16,987 nt of DNA from Candidatus Moraniibacteriota bacterium (GTDB lineage Bacteria > Patescibacteriota > Minisyncoccia > Moranbacterales > DUUL01): the NCBI GenBank assembly GCA_018399935.1, contig JAGYNP010000016.1:1-16987 (forward strand). Reading direction: 5' to 3'. Under the pieces are notes generated by a model, which worked only from the letters and a program-made list of their open reading frames with translations, was not told the DNA's origin and did no database searches. Below, in pieces: positions 1 through 7,530 of this stretch. A program made the position numbers and the translations under genes. Within the stretch, counting starts at the first letter, position 1. Each line of letters begins with the position of its first letter.

Positions 1-1
1 A

Positions 2-34
2 GGTGTCTATTTAATCAAAGTTAAAATTATATGA
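2..34 (+). CDS. C-terminal end of an upstream gene (partial)
   Basis: Frame 2 is open from the window edge to a TGA at 32-34 and reads GVYLIKVKII. The TGA overlaps the ATG of the next gene (ATGA), a usual sign of translational coupling within an operon. The residues faintly resemble the end of the following U32 protein (GGVFLVRK), so a tandem relative is possible, but ten residues cannot settle identity. Confidence 0.4.
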   Translation, partial: GVYLIKVKII

Positions 35-1452
35 CTAATATTAAAAGTAAAGAAAATCCTTCTGAACTATTGGCACCGGCGGGGAGTTTAGAAAAATTAA
101 AAATAGCGATTAAATATGGGGCGGATGCCGTTTATTTTGGTTTGCCTGGGTTTTCTTTGAGAGCCAAGGCTAGTCAATTCAAAAAGCAAGAAATAAAAGA
201 GGGGGTGGATTTTTGCCGAAAAAACGGTAAGAAATTTTTTGTGGCTTTGAATATTTATGCGCACAATGTTCATATTGACAATCTAGACAAACAGTTGGAT
301 TTTATCAAAGAAATTCAGCCAGATGGAGTCATTATTTCTGATCCAGGGATTTTGAGAAAAGTCAAAGAGCTTTTGCCAGAAATTGATATTCATATTTCCA
401 CTCAAGCCAATGTAACTAATAAGGAGGCGGCTAAATTTTGGGCTGAGCAAGGGGTAAAACGGATTATTTTAGCTCGGGAAGTTTCCTTAAAAGAAGTTGC
501 AGAAATTAAAAAAGCGGTGCCTGAAATGGAATTGGAATATTTTGTGCATGGGGCGATGTGTATGGCTTATAGTGGGAGGTGTATTTTGTCGAAGTGGATG
601 TTGAATAGAAGTGCTAATCTTGGTGACTGTGCCCAACCATGTCGCTGGAAATATTACGGAGGCTATAATTTTGGCAAATTTCGTTGTCAAAATCTGCGCG
701 ACTCACTCCATTTACCAAATAAAGTAAATTCCGTTCTTTGCTCGATTCTTCCTAGAAATTTACTCAAAATAATAACCTCTGACCCCTATACTGTGGATAA
801 GCCTAAAGAGTTAAAAACAACTAGGATTGTTGACGATAAAAATAGGTTTGAAATTGATATTGAGGAAAATCAAGAAGGAACTTATTTATTTAATAGCAAT
901 GATATTTGTTTAATTGAACATTTGGATAAACTGCAGGAAGCGGGAATAGACTCTTTCAAAATTGAAGGCCGGAATAAAAGTGTTTATTATGTAGCGATGG
1001 TGGTCAGGGCTTATAAGGAGGTTTTGAAGGTTTTGCAAGAGGCTGAACCTGGGAAATTGAGAATTGCAATAAAGAAACAAAAAGCTGAATTAGAAAAGCT
1101 TTCTAATCGGGGTTATTGGACCGGTTTTGCTTTTGAAAATGAGCCACCTCATTTATTAAACAAGGCTTCCAAAGAAGCTTTGGATGAATTTGTGGGAATA
1201 AGTTTAATTGATGATGAATCTACAAAATCAGTTAAAAGAGAAGTTTTTGTTCATAATTTCTTTAATTTAAATGATCAGGTTGAAATTGTTACACCAAACG
1301 AGACTTTCAAAGCTAAAATTTTAGAGATTAAAAATAAAAAAGATAAACTACAAAATTCTGCTCATGGTGGTCAAAATGAAATATTCAAGATAAAATTCAA
1401 TAAAGAAATAGGAGGAGTTTTTCTTGTTAGAAAAAATATTCAAAAATACTGA
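31..1452 (+). CDS. Peptidase U32 family protein, TrhP/YegQ-like (probable tRNA U34 hydroxylation factor)
   Basis: The product has 473 residues. The N-terminus shows the U32 opening ELLAPAGSLEKLKIAIKYGADAVYFG (residues 12-37, here split by no gap). Residues 169-187 match the U32 signature E-x-F-x2-G-A-x-C-x4-G-x-C-x2-S. Cys177, Cys184, Cys200 and Cys204 could bind an Fe-S cluster, as described for this family. The core ends with FKIEGRNKS (309-317) and a small C-terminal beta domain. Family knowledge: E. coli YegQ (TrhP) works in prephenate-dependent 5-hydroxyuridine formation at tRNA U34, whereas RlhA and YhbU relatives have other roles. The length and the GYWTGFAFENEP segment resemble YegQ most, so a tRNA-modification role is inferred; peptidase activity is doubtful. 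Residues about 210-262 form an odd insert after CRW. Start ATG 31 overlaps the upstream stop. No Shine-Dalgarno motif is visible. Confidence 0.85.
   Translation: MTNIKSKENPSELLAPAGSLEKLKIAIKYGADAVYFGLPGFSLRAKASQFKKQEIKEGVDFCRKNGKKFFVALNIYAHNVHIDNLDKQLDFIKEIQPDGVIISDPGILRKVKELLPEIDIHISTQANVTNKEAAKFWAEQGVKRIILAREVSLKEVAEIKKAVPEMELEYFVHGAMCMAYSGRCILSKWMLNRSANLGDCAQPCRWKYYGGYNFGKFRCQNLRDSLHLPNKVNSVLCSILPRNLLKIITSDPYTVDKPKELKTTRIVDDKNRFEIDIEENQEGTYLFNSNDICLIEHLDKLQEAGIDSFKIEGRNKSVYYVAMVVRAYKEVLKVLQEAEPGKLRIAIKKQKAELEKLSNRGYWTGFAFENEPPHLLNKASKEALDEFVGISLIDDESTKSVKREVFVHNFFNLNDQVEIVTPNETFKAKILEIKNKKDKLQNSAHGGQNEIFKIKFNKEIGGVFLVRKNIQKY
664..800 (+). repeat. Palindrome-rich in-frame insert inside the U32 gene
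   Basis: This segment lies between the CRW motif and the conserved EGTYLFNS strand. It is richer in C and in codons such as CTG, CGC, CTC and CCC than the surrounding gene. It holds a hairpin at 668-693 (outer ATTTTG/CAAAAT, inner CAA/TTG, one G-T pair, six-base loop). A second hairpin pairs TTTAC 711-715 with GTAAA 724-728, and a wider repeat pairs GTAAATT 724-730 with AATTTAC 757-763. E. coli YegQ also carries a variable insert at this point, so the site tolerates extra sequence. Whether this is a mobile palindromic element or ordinary divergence is undecided; the borders are approximate. Confidence 0.35.
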
Positions 1453-1479
1453 TTTAAATCAGTATTTAAATCAGTATTT
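1444..1479. repeat. Perfect 24-bp palindrome plus a third copy of its 12-bp half
   Basis: AAATACTGATTT (1444-1455) is followed directly by its exact reverse complement AAATCAGTATTT (1456-1467), and that half is repeated at 1468-1479. The palindrome covers the TGA stop of the U32 gene (1450-1452) and ends 24 bases before the AbrB-like gene. It could be a weak terminator or an operator for the small DNA-binding protein downstream; no long T-run follows. Confidence 0.6.
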
Positions 1480-1503
1480 ATTAAAAATTAAAATAAAAAT
1501 TTT

Positions 1504-1677
1504 ATGAGAAGAAAATTAGAAAATAGAAATATTAGAAAGATTTTGCGAAATGGTGATAGTTATGCAATAACTTTGCCAATTGAAATGGTTAGGAAATTAG
1601 GTTGGATTAAAAAACAAAAAGTTGAGTTAGAAATAAAGGGGAATAAAATTGTAATTAAAGATTGGGATAATTCTTAG
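1504..1677 (+). CDS. Small AbrB/MazE-family DNA-binding protein
   Basis: The product has 57 residues, starting MRRKLENRNIRKIL and ending at TAG. The segment RNGDSYAITLPIEMVRKLGW followed by VELEIKGNKIVIK has the swapped-hairpin AbrB fold pattern: a short strand, the S-x-A-I-T-L-P motif, a helix ending in L-G-W, then two strands. Such proteins dimerise and bind DNA, acting as antitoxins (MazE, VapB) or transition-state regulators. No toxin gene is adjacent: the next gene is a glycosyltransferase 150 bases away. A role as a free-standing autoregulator is therefore as likely as an antitoxin one. The palindrome just upstream is a candidate operator. Confidence 0.75.
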   Translation: MRRKLENRNIRKILRNGDSYAITLPIEMVRKLGWIKKQKVELEIKGNKIVIKDWDNS

Positions 1678-1828
1678 TAGAATTTTTTTAATCTAATTTT
1701 TGTGAAAAAGGTTTCTAAAGAAAGGTGAACAGTAAAGATGAAATTTTCAAACAGATTCTGTAATCTCGTTAATTTTTATGATAATATAATATTAACAGTT
1801 TTGTGAGAGATTGAAATTAATCATAATT

Positions 1829-3022
1829 ATGAAAATAATTTTAATTAAAATTGGTAAAGTTTTTAGTTTAATAAAAAAAGAAGGTTTAATTAATAGTCTT
1901 AAACTAATTTTTTCTCGTTATTTAAAACTTTATCTTAAAACTATTTTTTCATCAGTTTCTGGGGATGTTTTGATTATTTCGGCTGGAGTTGGAGATAGTG
2001 CTCATTATCGAGCTTTCAACCAAGCTGAAGAGCTGAATATTCATAACATTAAAACTTCGGTGGTAATGCAAGATGATCTTTTTTTGTCTAAATATGTTGA
2101 TAAATGTCAGGTTTTTATTTTTCAAAGAACTTTTGTTACTTCAAAAATTAAAAAAATAATTAGCAAAATTAAACAACAAAAAAAAGAAATTATTTTTGAA
2201 ACTGACGACTTGGTTTTTGACGCTAAATATATTCAACAAACTGATCTATATAAAAATAAAATGAATTTAGCTGAAAAAATTCAATATAAAAGAGGAATTG
2301 GTAGTGAAATTATTAAAGATGAGTATACTAAGGTTTGTACTACTACAACTTCTTATTTAGCTAAGAAAATAGAGAAATATAAAAAAAGAGTATTCGTTGT
2401 TAAAAATAAGTTATCTAATCATGAATTAAAGTTAACACAAAATATTTTGGATAACTTTTCTAAAGAAGAAGATCAAATAGTTAGAATCGGATATTTTAGT
2501 GGAACCTCTAGTCATAATAAAGATTTTGCTACTATAATTGAAGTTTTAACGGAAGTTTTAGAAAGAAATTCAAATGTTGAATTGTTTCTGGCTGGTTTTC
2601 TGGATATTGATAATAAACTAAATAAATATCAAGATAGAATTATAGTAATGCCTTTTGTCTCCAGAGATAAATATTATGAGAATATTTGGAAAATTGACAT
2701 AAATATTGTTCCCTTGGTTTTGGGTAGCCCTTTTTGTGAAGCAAAATCTGAAATTAAATTTATTGAAACTGGTGTTCTAAAGATTCCAACGGTGGCAGTT
2801 CGAAATCAAACTTTTTCGGAAACAATTGAAGATGAAATGGACGGTTTTTTGGCTGATAATGAAAATGAATGGATAGAAAAAATTGAAAAATTAATTAAAG
2901 ATAAGGAGTTAAGAATTAAAATGGGAGAAAAGGCCCAAAATAAAATAATTCGAGATTATACCAATAAAAATAGTCATACTACTGATTACTATAATTATTT
3001 GAAAAAACTTATAAATAGATAG
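1829..3022 (+). CDS. Glycosyltransferase, GT4/GT-B type
   Basis: The product has about 397 residues from ATG 1829. An in-frame TTG at 1811 would add six residues, but the ATG is the better start. The C-terminal half is typical of GT-B enzymes: IGYFSGTSSHNKDF at the start of the nucleotide-sugar-binding lobe, then a VELFLAG strand, then a donor-site region with a conserved acidic residue (SEIKFIETGVLKIPTVA), then DGFLADNENEWIEKIEKLI. The N-terminal lobe is poorly conserved, as expected for an acceptor-binding domain, and opens with a basic amphipathic stretch that may touch the membrane. There is no multi-pass membrane region. It heads a run of three glycosyltransferases and probably adds one sugar to a surface glycan; donor and acceptor cannot be told. 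Confidence 0.8.
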   Translation: MKIILIKIGKVFSLIKKEGLINSLKLIFSRYLKLYLKTIFSSVSGDVLIISAGVGDSAHYRAFNQAEELNIHNIKTSVVMQDDLFLSKYVDKCQVFIFQRTFVTSKIKKIISKIKQQKKEIIFETDDLVFDAKYIQQTDLYKNKMNLAEKIQYKRGIGSEIIKDEYTKVCTTTTSYLAKKIEKYKKRVFVVKNKLSNHELKLTQNILDNFSKEEDQIVRIGYFSGTSSHNKDFATIIEVLTEVLERNSNVELFLAGFLDIDNKLNKYQDRIIVMPFVSRDKYYENIWKIDINIVPLVLGSPFCEAKSEIKFIETGVLKIPTVAVRNQTFSETIEDEMDGFLADNENEWIEKIEKLIKDKELRIKMGEKAQNKIIRDYTNKNSHTTDYYNYLKKLINR

Positions 3023-3027
3023 TTTAA

Positions 3028-3906
3028 ATGAAAAAAACTCCTAAGGTTTATGTTATTGTTCTTAATTATAACGGAGGAAATCTAATCGAAAATTGTTTAA
3101 AGAAACTAGAGAGAGTTGATTATTCGAATCTAACTATTTTAGTAGTTGATAATAATTCTATTGATAATTCAATTAAAAATATTGAAAAAAAATTTCTCCA
3201 ATTAAAAATTATTAAAAATGAAGAAAATGTTGGATTTTCTGGTGGAAATAATGTTGGAATTAAATATGCTTTAAAAAATGGAGCTGATTATGTTTTACTT
3301 TTAAACCAAGACACTGAGGTTAAATCAAATTTTTTAACTGAATTAATTAAAGAAGCGGAAAAAGATTCTCAACTGGGGTTGTTGTCCCCATTAATTTTTT
3401 GGAAAAAGACAAATAGAATTTGGTTTTCTGGTGGAAAAATTAATTGGTTTAAAATGAAAACTTTTCATAAAACTGATTTAATTCAAGGAGAATGTTTTGA
3501 AACTTCTTTTTTAACTGGTTGTTCACTTTTAATAAAAAGATCAGTTCTAGAAAAGATTGGATTATTAAGTGAAGACTTTTTTCTTTATTGGGAAGATGTA
3601 GATTATAGTATTAGAGCTCAAAAAGCAGGATTCAAAATAAAGGTAATTTCCAAGAGTGTTATTCGTCATTTTGAAGTCAGTGCTGAATTGAATAAAAATA
3701 AAATTTACTGGTTAGTTTTGTCGGGTTTGATTTTTTTTGAAAAAAATGCTATTTGGTCTCTGAAATTATGGTTGTATTTTTTTATTAAAATAAGAAAAAT
3801 AAAAAATTGGTTAGATAAAAAAAATAAAAAAAATAATTTAGCGGAAGGAGTTTCTAAAGCTTATAAAGATTTTGAATTATGGAAAAAAAGAAAAAAATAT
3901 CAATAA
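3028..3906 (+). CDS. GT2-family glycosyltransferase, rhamnosyltransferase-like
   Basis: The product has 292 residues with a GT-A fold. VYVIVLNYNGG (7-17) is the first strand and LVVDNNSIDNS (38-48) the nucleotide-binding region. ENVGFSGGNNVGI (66-78) is the usual GT2 turn, and NQD (93-95, in LLNQDTEV) replaces the textbook DxD metal site, as is common in WbbL-like enzymes. LTGCSLLIKR (162-171) and YWEDVDYSIRAQKAG (187-201) form the catalytic ED(x)D region, followed by RHFE. The C-terminus is very lysine-rich (KIRKIKNWLDKKNKKNNL) with a hydrophobic stretch at about 226-248 that may bind the membrane. Five bases separate it from the upstream gene, so the two are co-transcribed. The substrate is unknown. 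Confidence 0.88.
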   Translation: MKKTPKVYVIVLNYNGGNLIENCLKKLERVDYSNLTILVVDNNSIDNSIKNIEKKFLQLKIIKNEENVGFSGGNNVGIKYALKNGADYVLLLNQDTEVKSNFLTELIKEAEKDSQLGLLSPLIFWKKTNRIWFSGGKINWFKMKTFHKTDLIQGECFETSFLTGCSLLIKRSVLEKIGLLSEDFFLYWEDVDYSIRAQKAGFKIKVISKSVIRHFEVSAELNKNKIYWLVLSGLIFFEKNAIWSLKLWLYFFIKIRKIKNWLDKKNKKNNLAEGVSKAYKDFELWKKRKKYQ

Positions 3907-4676
3907 TAATAGTTTCTTATAATAGTAAAAAAAAATTAGAAAAATGTATTGAATCAATTTATAAAAGAATGGGTAGCCTTTGTATTTGGGAAATAATAAT
4001 TGTTAATAATGACAAAAATGAAAATTTGTTTAAAATGAAAATAGATTTTAGCAAAGTTAAAATAATAAATCATAAAAAAAATATAGGTTTTGGGGCAGGA
4101 ATTAATTTGGGTTTTAAAAATACTAAAGGAGATTTTTTGTTTATTTTAAATCCTGATACAGAAATTATTTCTGATAATGTTAAGGACGTAATAAGGGAAT
4201 TTGAGAGTAATAATGAGATTGGAGCTATTGGAGCTGGTATTTTAAATAGTAGTGGAGAAAAACAAGAATGGGTGGCTGGTAAGGAAATTTCTATCTATGA
4301 TTTATTAAGAAATAATTTAGGAATAAGTAGAAGTAAAAAAATTTGGAATAGTTTTGAAAGAATAGAGTGCGATTGGGTTTCGGGTACGGCTTTGTTGGTA
4401 AGAAAAGAAATATTTGAGGAATTAAAGGGTTTTGATGAAGATAACTTTTTTATGTACTTTGAAGATATGGATTTATGTAGGAGAATCAGGGCTTTAAATA
4501 AAAAAGTTTTTTTATATCCTCAATTTAAAGTTCGTCACAGCGGAGGGGGAAGTTATAATAATAAGAAATTGCAAAAAAAACATTATTATAATTCAATGGA
4601 AAATTATTTGAATTCAAGTTCAAATAAATTCAGTTTTTGGATAGTAAAATTTATTAGATTTATTTTGAATAAATAA
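3879..4676 (+). CDS. GT2-family glycosyltransferase, second copy
   Basis: The product has 265 residues with the same GT2 order as its neighbour: ISIIIVSYNSKKKLEKCI (7-24), KNIGFGAGINLGF (67-79), NPDTE metal site (91-95), VSGTALLVRKEIF (167-179), FEDMDLCRRIRA (194-205) and the RHSGGGS loop (219-225) typical of rhamnosyltransferase-like members. The start ATG lies 28 bases inside the preceding gene in another frame, so the two are probably coupled. Divergence between the tandem pair suggests different linkages rather than redundancy. The gene is followed by 186 bases of AT-rich sequence with no recognisable gene. Confidence 0.88.
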   Translation: MEKKKKISIIIVSYNSKKKLEKCIESIYKRMGSLCIWEIIIVNNDKNENLFKMKIDFSKVKIINHKKNIGFGAGINLGFKNTKGDFLFILNPDTEIISDNVKDVIREFESNNEIGAIGAGILNSSGEKQEWVAGKEISIYDLLRNNLGISRSKKIWNSFERIECDWVSGTALLVRKEIFEELKGFDEDNFFMYFEDMDLCRRIRALNKKVFLYPQFKVRHSGGGSYNNKKLQKKHYYNSMENYLNSSSNKFSFWIVKFIRFILNK

Positions 4677-4862
4677 TTAATTTTATTTGAGTAATTGTTA
4701 AAAATAAATTATAATAAGTTTGTCTGATAATTTAAGAATTAAGTATTATTTTTCTAAATTTTGTGGTATTTTTAATTTTTTAAAAGTTTTGTTACATTTA
4801 AAAATAGAGTAAGGGATTGTTTTTAACAAATAGTTTAATCTAAAAATAAACCTTAATAAGAT

Positions 4863-5621
4863 ATGAGATTTAATAAAATTCAAAAAGCTAAAATTATTTT
4901 ATGGGTAAGTTTGTCTTTTCTGTTGTTAATAATTTTATTTATTCCTAATTTTATTAATAATAGTGTTAGTTGGGCTTCTGAGGATACTTTAGAAACTTTA
5001 TTTTTAGTGTTTGGTTTTTTCTCAGTTGTTTACGTTTTCTGGCATTATGATTATGTTGTTCAAAAAAGAGAACAGGAAAATTTTAATCTAACTTCTAAAT
5101 TAAAAGATAAAGAAAAGGAATTGCTAAAAACATTTCAATATTTAGGGAAGGTTAACGTTCGTTTTTCAATAATGAGGGACTTGATAGATAGAATGAAAAA
5201 ACCAGCTCCAACTACTCAGGAGGAATTAAAGGAAACTCTAAAAGCTTTAATTGATATTGCCTGTGGAGTAATTGGAGAAGACGATACTCGATTGCAAGTA
5301 ATTGATATTAAAAATGAAAAGTTCTTATTAAAAGAGCAAAGAGGGGAGAGTTCTTTAAGGGAGACTAAGAATAGTCAAATATCGGCTAAAAAAATATTAA
5401 AAGTTTATAGAAGTAATGGAAAATTTCAAATAAAAGGGGTCAAAGTTTTTTATTCTGATTTAGATAATTTTTATATTAAAGCTTTCTTGGTAATTCCATA
5501 CAATGAAGATCAATTTGAACAGGAAGCTAATTTTTTAAAAGCAGTCGCCAATCAATGTGAAATTTTATTTTTGTTATTTAATTCTCAATATTATAAACCT
5601 AAAAATAAAAAATCCAATTAG
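4863..5621 (+). CDS. Membrane-anchored GAF-like sensory protein
   Basis: The product has 252 residues. Two hydrophobic segments (about 9-29 and 43-61) form an N-terminal hairpin in the membrane. A charged helix follows (about 64-93, VQKREQENFNLTSKLKDKEK), probably a coiled coil. Residues about 118-245 look like a degenerate GAF domain: the helix LKETLKALIDIACGVIGEDDTRLQVIDI, central strands, then AFLVIPYNEDQFEQEANFLKAVANQCEILF, the usual closing strand and helix. No kinase, cyclase or DNA-binding output domain is present. It may sense a small molecule or act as a partner for the histidine kinase at 7531. The family assignment rests on pattern only, and no exact family is recognised. Confidence 0.6.
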   Translation: MRFNKIQKAKIILWVSLSFLLLIILFIPNFINNSVSWASEDTLETLFLVFGFFSVVYVFWHYDYVVQKREQENFNLTSKLKDKEKELLKTFQYLGKVNVRFSIMRDLIDRMKKPAPTTQEELKETLKALIDIACGVIGEDDTRLQVIDIKNEKFLLKEQRGESSLRETKNSQISAKKILKVYRSNGKFQIKGVKVFYSDLDNFYIKAFLVIPYNEDQFEQEANFLKAVANQCEILFLLFNSQYYKPKNKKSN

Positions 5622-5734
5622 ATAATATCTCAAAGAAATTTTTTGAAACAATTTAGGGTTGATAAAATAGAAATGATAGCTTTAGTAGTATTATTGATAA
5701 TTAGGTAGTTAATTTTTAAAATAATAAATTTAGT

Positions 5735-6550
5735 ATGGAAAACAGTAAAAAGACAAAGGGGATTATATTAGCGGGAGGGACTGCTACAAGATTATTTCCT
5801 TTGACGGCTACAACTAGTAAACAACTTTTACCTGTTTATGACAGACAAATGATTTTTTATCCCTTAAATACTTTGATAAAAGCTGGTATTGAGGATATTC
5901 TAATAATAATAGCTCCTGATCATTCAGGTCAATTTTTAAATTTACTAAGCTCTATTTTTAAAAAAACAGGAATAAATTTAGAGTTTGTAGTTCAAATGAT
6001 ACCCAGAGGCTTAGCAGATGCTTTTATAGTAGGCGAGGAATTTATTGGTCAGGATAATGTTGTGATGGTTTTGGGCGATAATATTTTTGAAGATGACATA
6101 AGTCAAGCGATTAAAAATTTTAAAAAAGGGGGTTTAATATTTACTAAAAAAGTTTTAGATCCAGGAAGATTTGGGGTTGTAGAATTTAATAAAAATGGAA
6201 AAGTTATTAGTATTGAAGAGAAACCTAGTAATCCTAGGAGCAATTATGCTGTAACAGGTGCTTATGCTTATGATTCAAGGGTAGTAAAAATTGCCAAAAG
6301 CTTAAAACCTTCTAATAGAGATGAAGTGGAAATAGTTGATGTGCATAATAAATATTTAGAAATTGAAGAGTTGAAGGTTGAAAAAATTAAAGGAGCTTGG
6401 CTAGATGCTGGTACTTTTGATTCTTTATTGAAGGCTGGAAATATTGTTAAAGAAAAGGGTATTTCTAGAAATTTTGATCCAAGAATAGAGGCAGCTGTCA
6501 AAAAATTCAATCAAAACTTAAGAGAGTTAGCTAAAAAGAAATTATTATAA
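5735..6550 (+). CDS. Sugar-1-phosphate nucleotidyltransferase, RmlA-like (probable glucose-1-phosphate thymidylyltransferase)
   Basis: The product has 271 residues, close to the short RmlA length. The opening GIILAGGTATRLFPLT (9-24) is the nucleotide-binding loop; the usual GGxGTRL has Ala in place of the second Gly. SKQLLPVYDRQMIFYPL (28-44), GLADAFIVGEEFIG (92-105), VLGDNIFED (112-120), RFGVVEF (145-151), the EEKP motif (161-164), NYAVTGAYAYD (170-180) and WLDAGTFDSLLKA (222-234) follow in RmlA order. The usual reaction is dTTP plus glucose-1-phosphate giving dTDP-glucose and pyrophosphate in the cytoplasm. RmlB, C and D are not in the window, so the final sugar is unknown and another NTP or sugar is possible. 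It lies 13 bases ahead of the GalU-like gene, which suggests one operon. Confidence 0.85.
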   Translation: MENSKKTKGIILAGGTATRLFPLTATTSKQLLPVYDRQMIFYPLNTLIKAGIEDILIIIAPDHSGQFLNLLSSIFKKTGINLEFVVQMIPRGLADAFIVGEEFIGQDNVVMVLGDNIFEDDISQAIKNFKKGGLIFTKKVLDPGRFGVVEFNKNGKVISIEEKPSNPRSNYAVTGAYAYDSRVVKIAKSLKPSNRDEVEIVDVHNKYLEIEELKVEKIKGAWLDAGTFDSLLKAGNIVKEKGISRNFDPRIEAAVKKFNQNLRELAKKKLL

Positions 6551-6563
6551 ATAAGAAATTTAA

Positions 6564-7427
6564 ATGAGAATAAAAAAAGCTATTATCGCAGTGGCTGGAT
6601 CTGGAACTAGATTGTTGCCAGCTACTAAATCTATGCCAAAAGAAATGTTGCCTTTAATTGATAAACCAATTATTCAAATTTTGGTAGAAGAATTAGTAGA
6701 AGCAGGGATTGAAGATATTATTTTAGTTACTAAGTGGGATAAAAAGCCTTTAGAAGATCATTTTGATCATAGTGCAGCTTTATTGAATAACTTAAAGAAG
6801 TCTGGTAAAAAAGAACTTTTTAAAAAAGTGGATAAAATTTCTAAAATGGCTAATTTTGTTTATGTTAGACAGATTCCTAAATATGGAAATGGAATGCCAA
6901 TTTTATCGGCGGCTAGTTTAGTTGATAATGAGCCTTTTGTTTATTGCTATGGAGATGATGTAGTTAAAGCAAAAACTTCTTTTACTAAAAAAATGGTAGA
7001 AGAATTTGATAAAAATGGAGTACCTATCTTAGGTGTTCAGGAAGTTCCTGAAAATGAAGTTAATCGCTATGGGATTGCTAAACTTAGGAAGGGAACTAAT
7101 GAAATCGAAGATGTTATTGAAAAACCTCCAGTTAATAAAGCTCCTTCCCGGTTAGCTTTGTTCGGAAGAATGATTTTAAATCAAGGAATAATAAATACCT
7201 TAATGAAAACTAAACCTGGAAAAGATGGTGAGGTTTGGGTGACAGATGCTATAAAGAATTACATCGAAGCTGGAAATATTTGTCATGTTCAAAAAGTTTT
7301 AGATGGAAAATGGATGACTACAGGTGACCCTTTAAATTATCTTAAAGCTATTTTAGCTTACGCAGAAGATAGACCAGATTTAAAAGAATTTTTAGAAACC
7401 TATTTCAGCAAAATAAATAAAGATTAA
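6564..7427 (+). CDS. UTP-glucose-1-phosphate uridylyltransferase, GalU-like
   Basis: The product has 287 residues. GSGTRLLPATK (12-22) and PKEMLPLIDKPIIQ (25-38) are the GalU substrate loops. DHFDHSAALLNNL (65-77) matches the GalU segment that is usually ENHFD-S. VRQIPKYGNGMPIL (101-114) replaces the common GLGHAV motif, and YGDD (129-132) replaces the LPD of proteobacterial GalU. RYGIAKL (168-174), EKPP (186-189), EVWVTDAI (223-230) and GKWMTTGDPLNYL (248-260) complete the family. It should make UDP-glucose for glycan synthesis. The His-to-Met change in the GNG-M-P motif is worth noting but sits in a variable loop. It shares an operon with the RmlA-like gene upstream. Confidence 0.88.
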   Translation: MRIKKAIIAVAGSGTRLLPATKSMPKEMLPLIDKPIIQILVEELVEAGIEDIILVTKWDKKPLEDHFDHSAALLNNLKKSGKKELFKKVDKISKMANFVYVRQIPKYGNGMPILSAASLVDNEPFVYCYGDDVVKAKTSFTKKMVEEFDKNGVPILGVQEVPENEVNRYGIAKLRKGTNEIEDVIEKPPVNKAPSRLALFGRMILNQGIINTLMKTKPGKDGEVWVTDAIKNYIEAGNICHVQKVLDGKWMTTGDPLNYLKAILAYAEDRPDLKEFLETYFSKINKD

Positions 7428-7471
7428 CCAGTTGATTAGGGATAGTATTAATTTTTTGATGAATTGGAATG

Positions 7472-7512
7472 TTTACAAATCGATTTTAATTAGTTAATAT
7501 TATAATTAACTA
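7472..7512 (+). promoter_or_regulatory. Candidate promoter with overlapping inverted repeat before the kinase gene
   Basis: TTTACA (7472-7477), a 17-base spacer and TAATAT (7495-7500) fit a sigma-70 type promoter, although the -10 element matches consensus at only four of six positions. TAGTTAAT (7491-7498) and its exact reverse complement ATTAACTA (7505-7512) form an 8-bp inverted repeat with six bases between, lying across the -10 element, where a bound protein would block transcription. Confidence 0.35.
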
Positions 7513-7530
7513 CTAAAATAAAAATAAAAA

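Noticed and set aside
487..690. Minus-strand open frame of 67 codons inside the U32 gene
   Set aside because: It lies antisense to a conserved protein, has no recognisable domain and overlaps the palindromic insert; it is a shadow.
1450..1488. TGA read as glycine (Gracilibacteria/Absconditabacteria code), extending the U32 gene
   Set aside because: The following frame is only repeated palindrome, no gene has an internal TGA, and TGA ends three genes sensibly.
1785..1790. TATAAT as -10 element before the glycosyltransferase genes
   Set aside because: No acceptable -35 element lies 16-18 bases upstream, and the sequence is so AT-rich that such hexamers occur by chance.
1811..1828. TTG start six codons before the ATG of the GT4-like gene
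   Set aside because: An ATG in the same frame is close by and the extra residues match nothing; there is no SD motif to favour the TTG.
4677..4862. Search for a small gene or RNA in the gap before the GAF-like gene
   Set aside because: Stops are dense in all frames, and no stable hairpin or convincing promoter spacing was found.
6268..6510. Minus-strand open frame inside the RmlA-like gene
   Set aside because: It is antisense to conserved motifs and has no support of its own.
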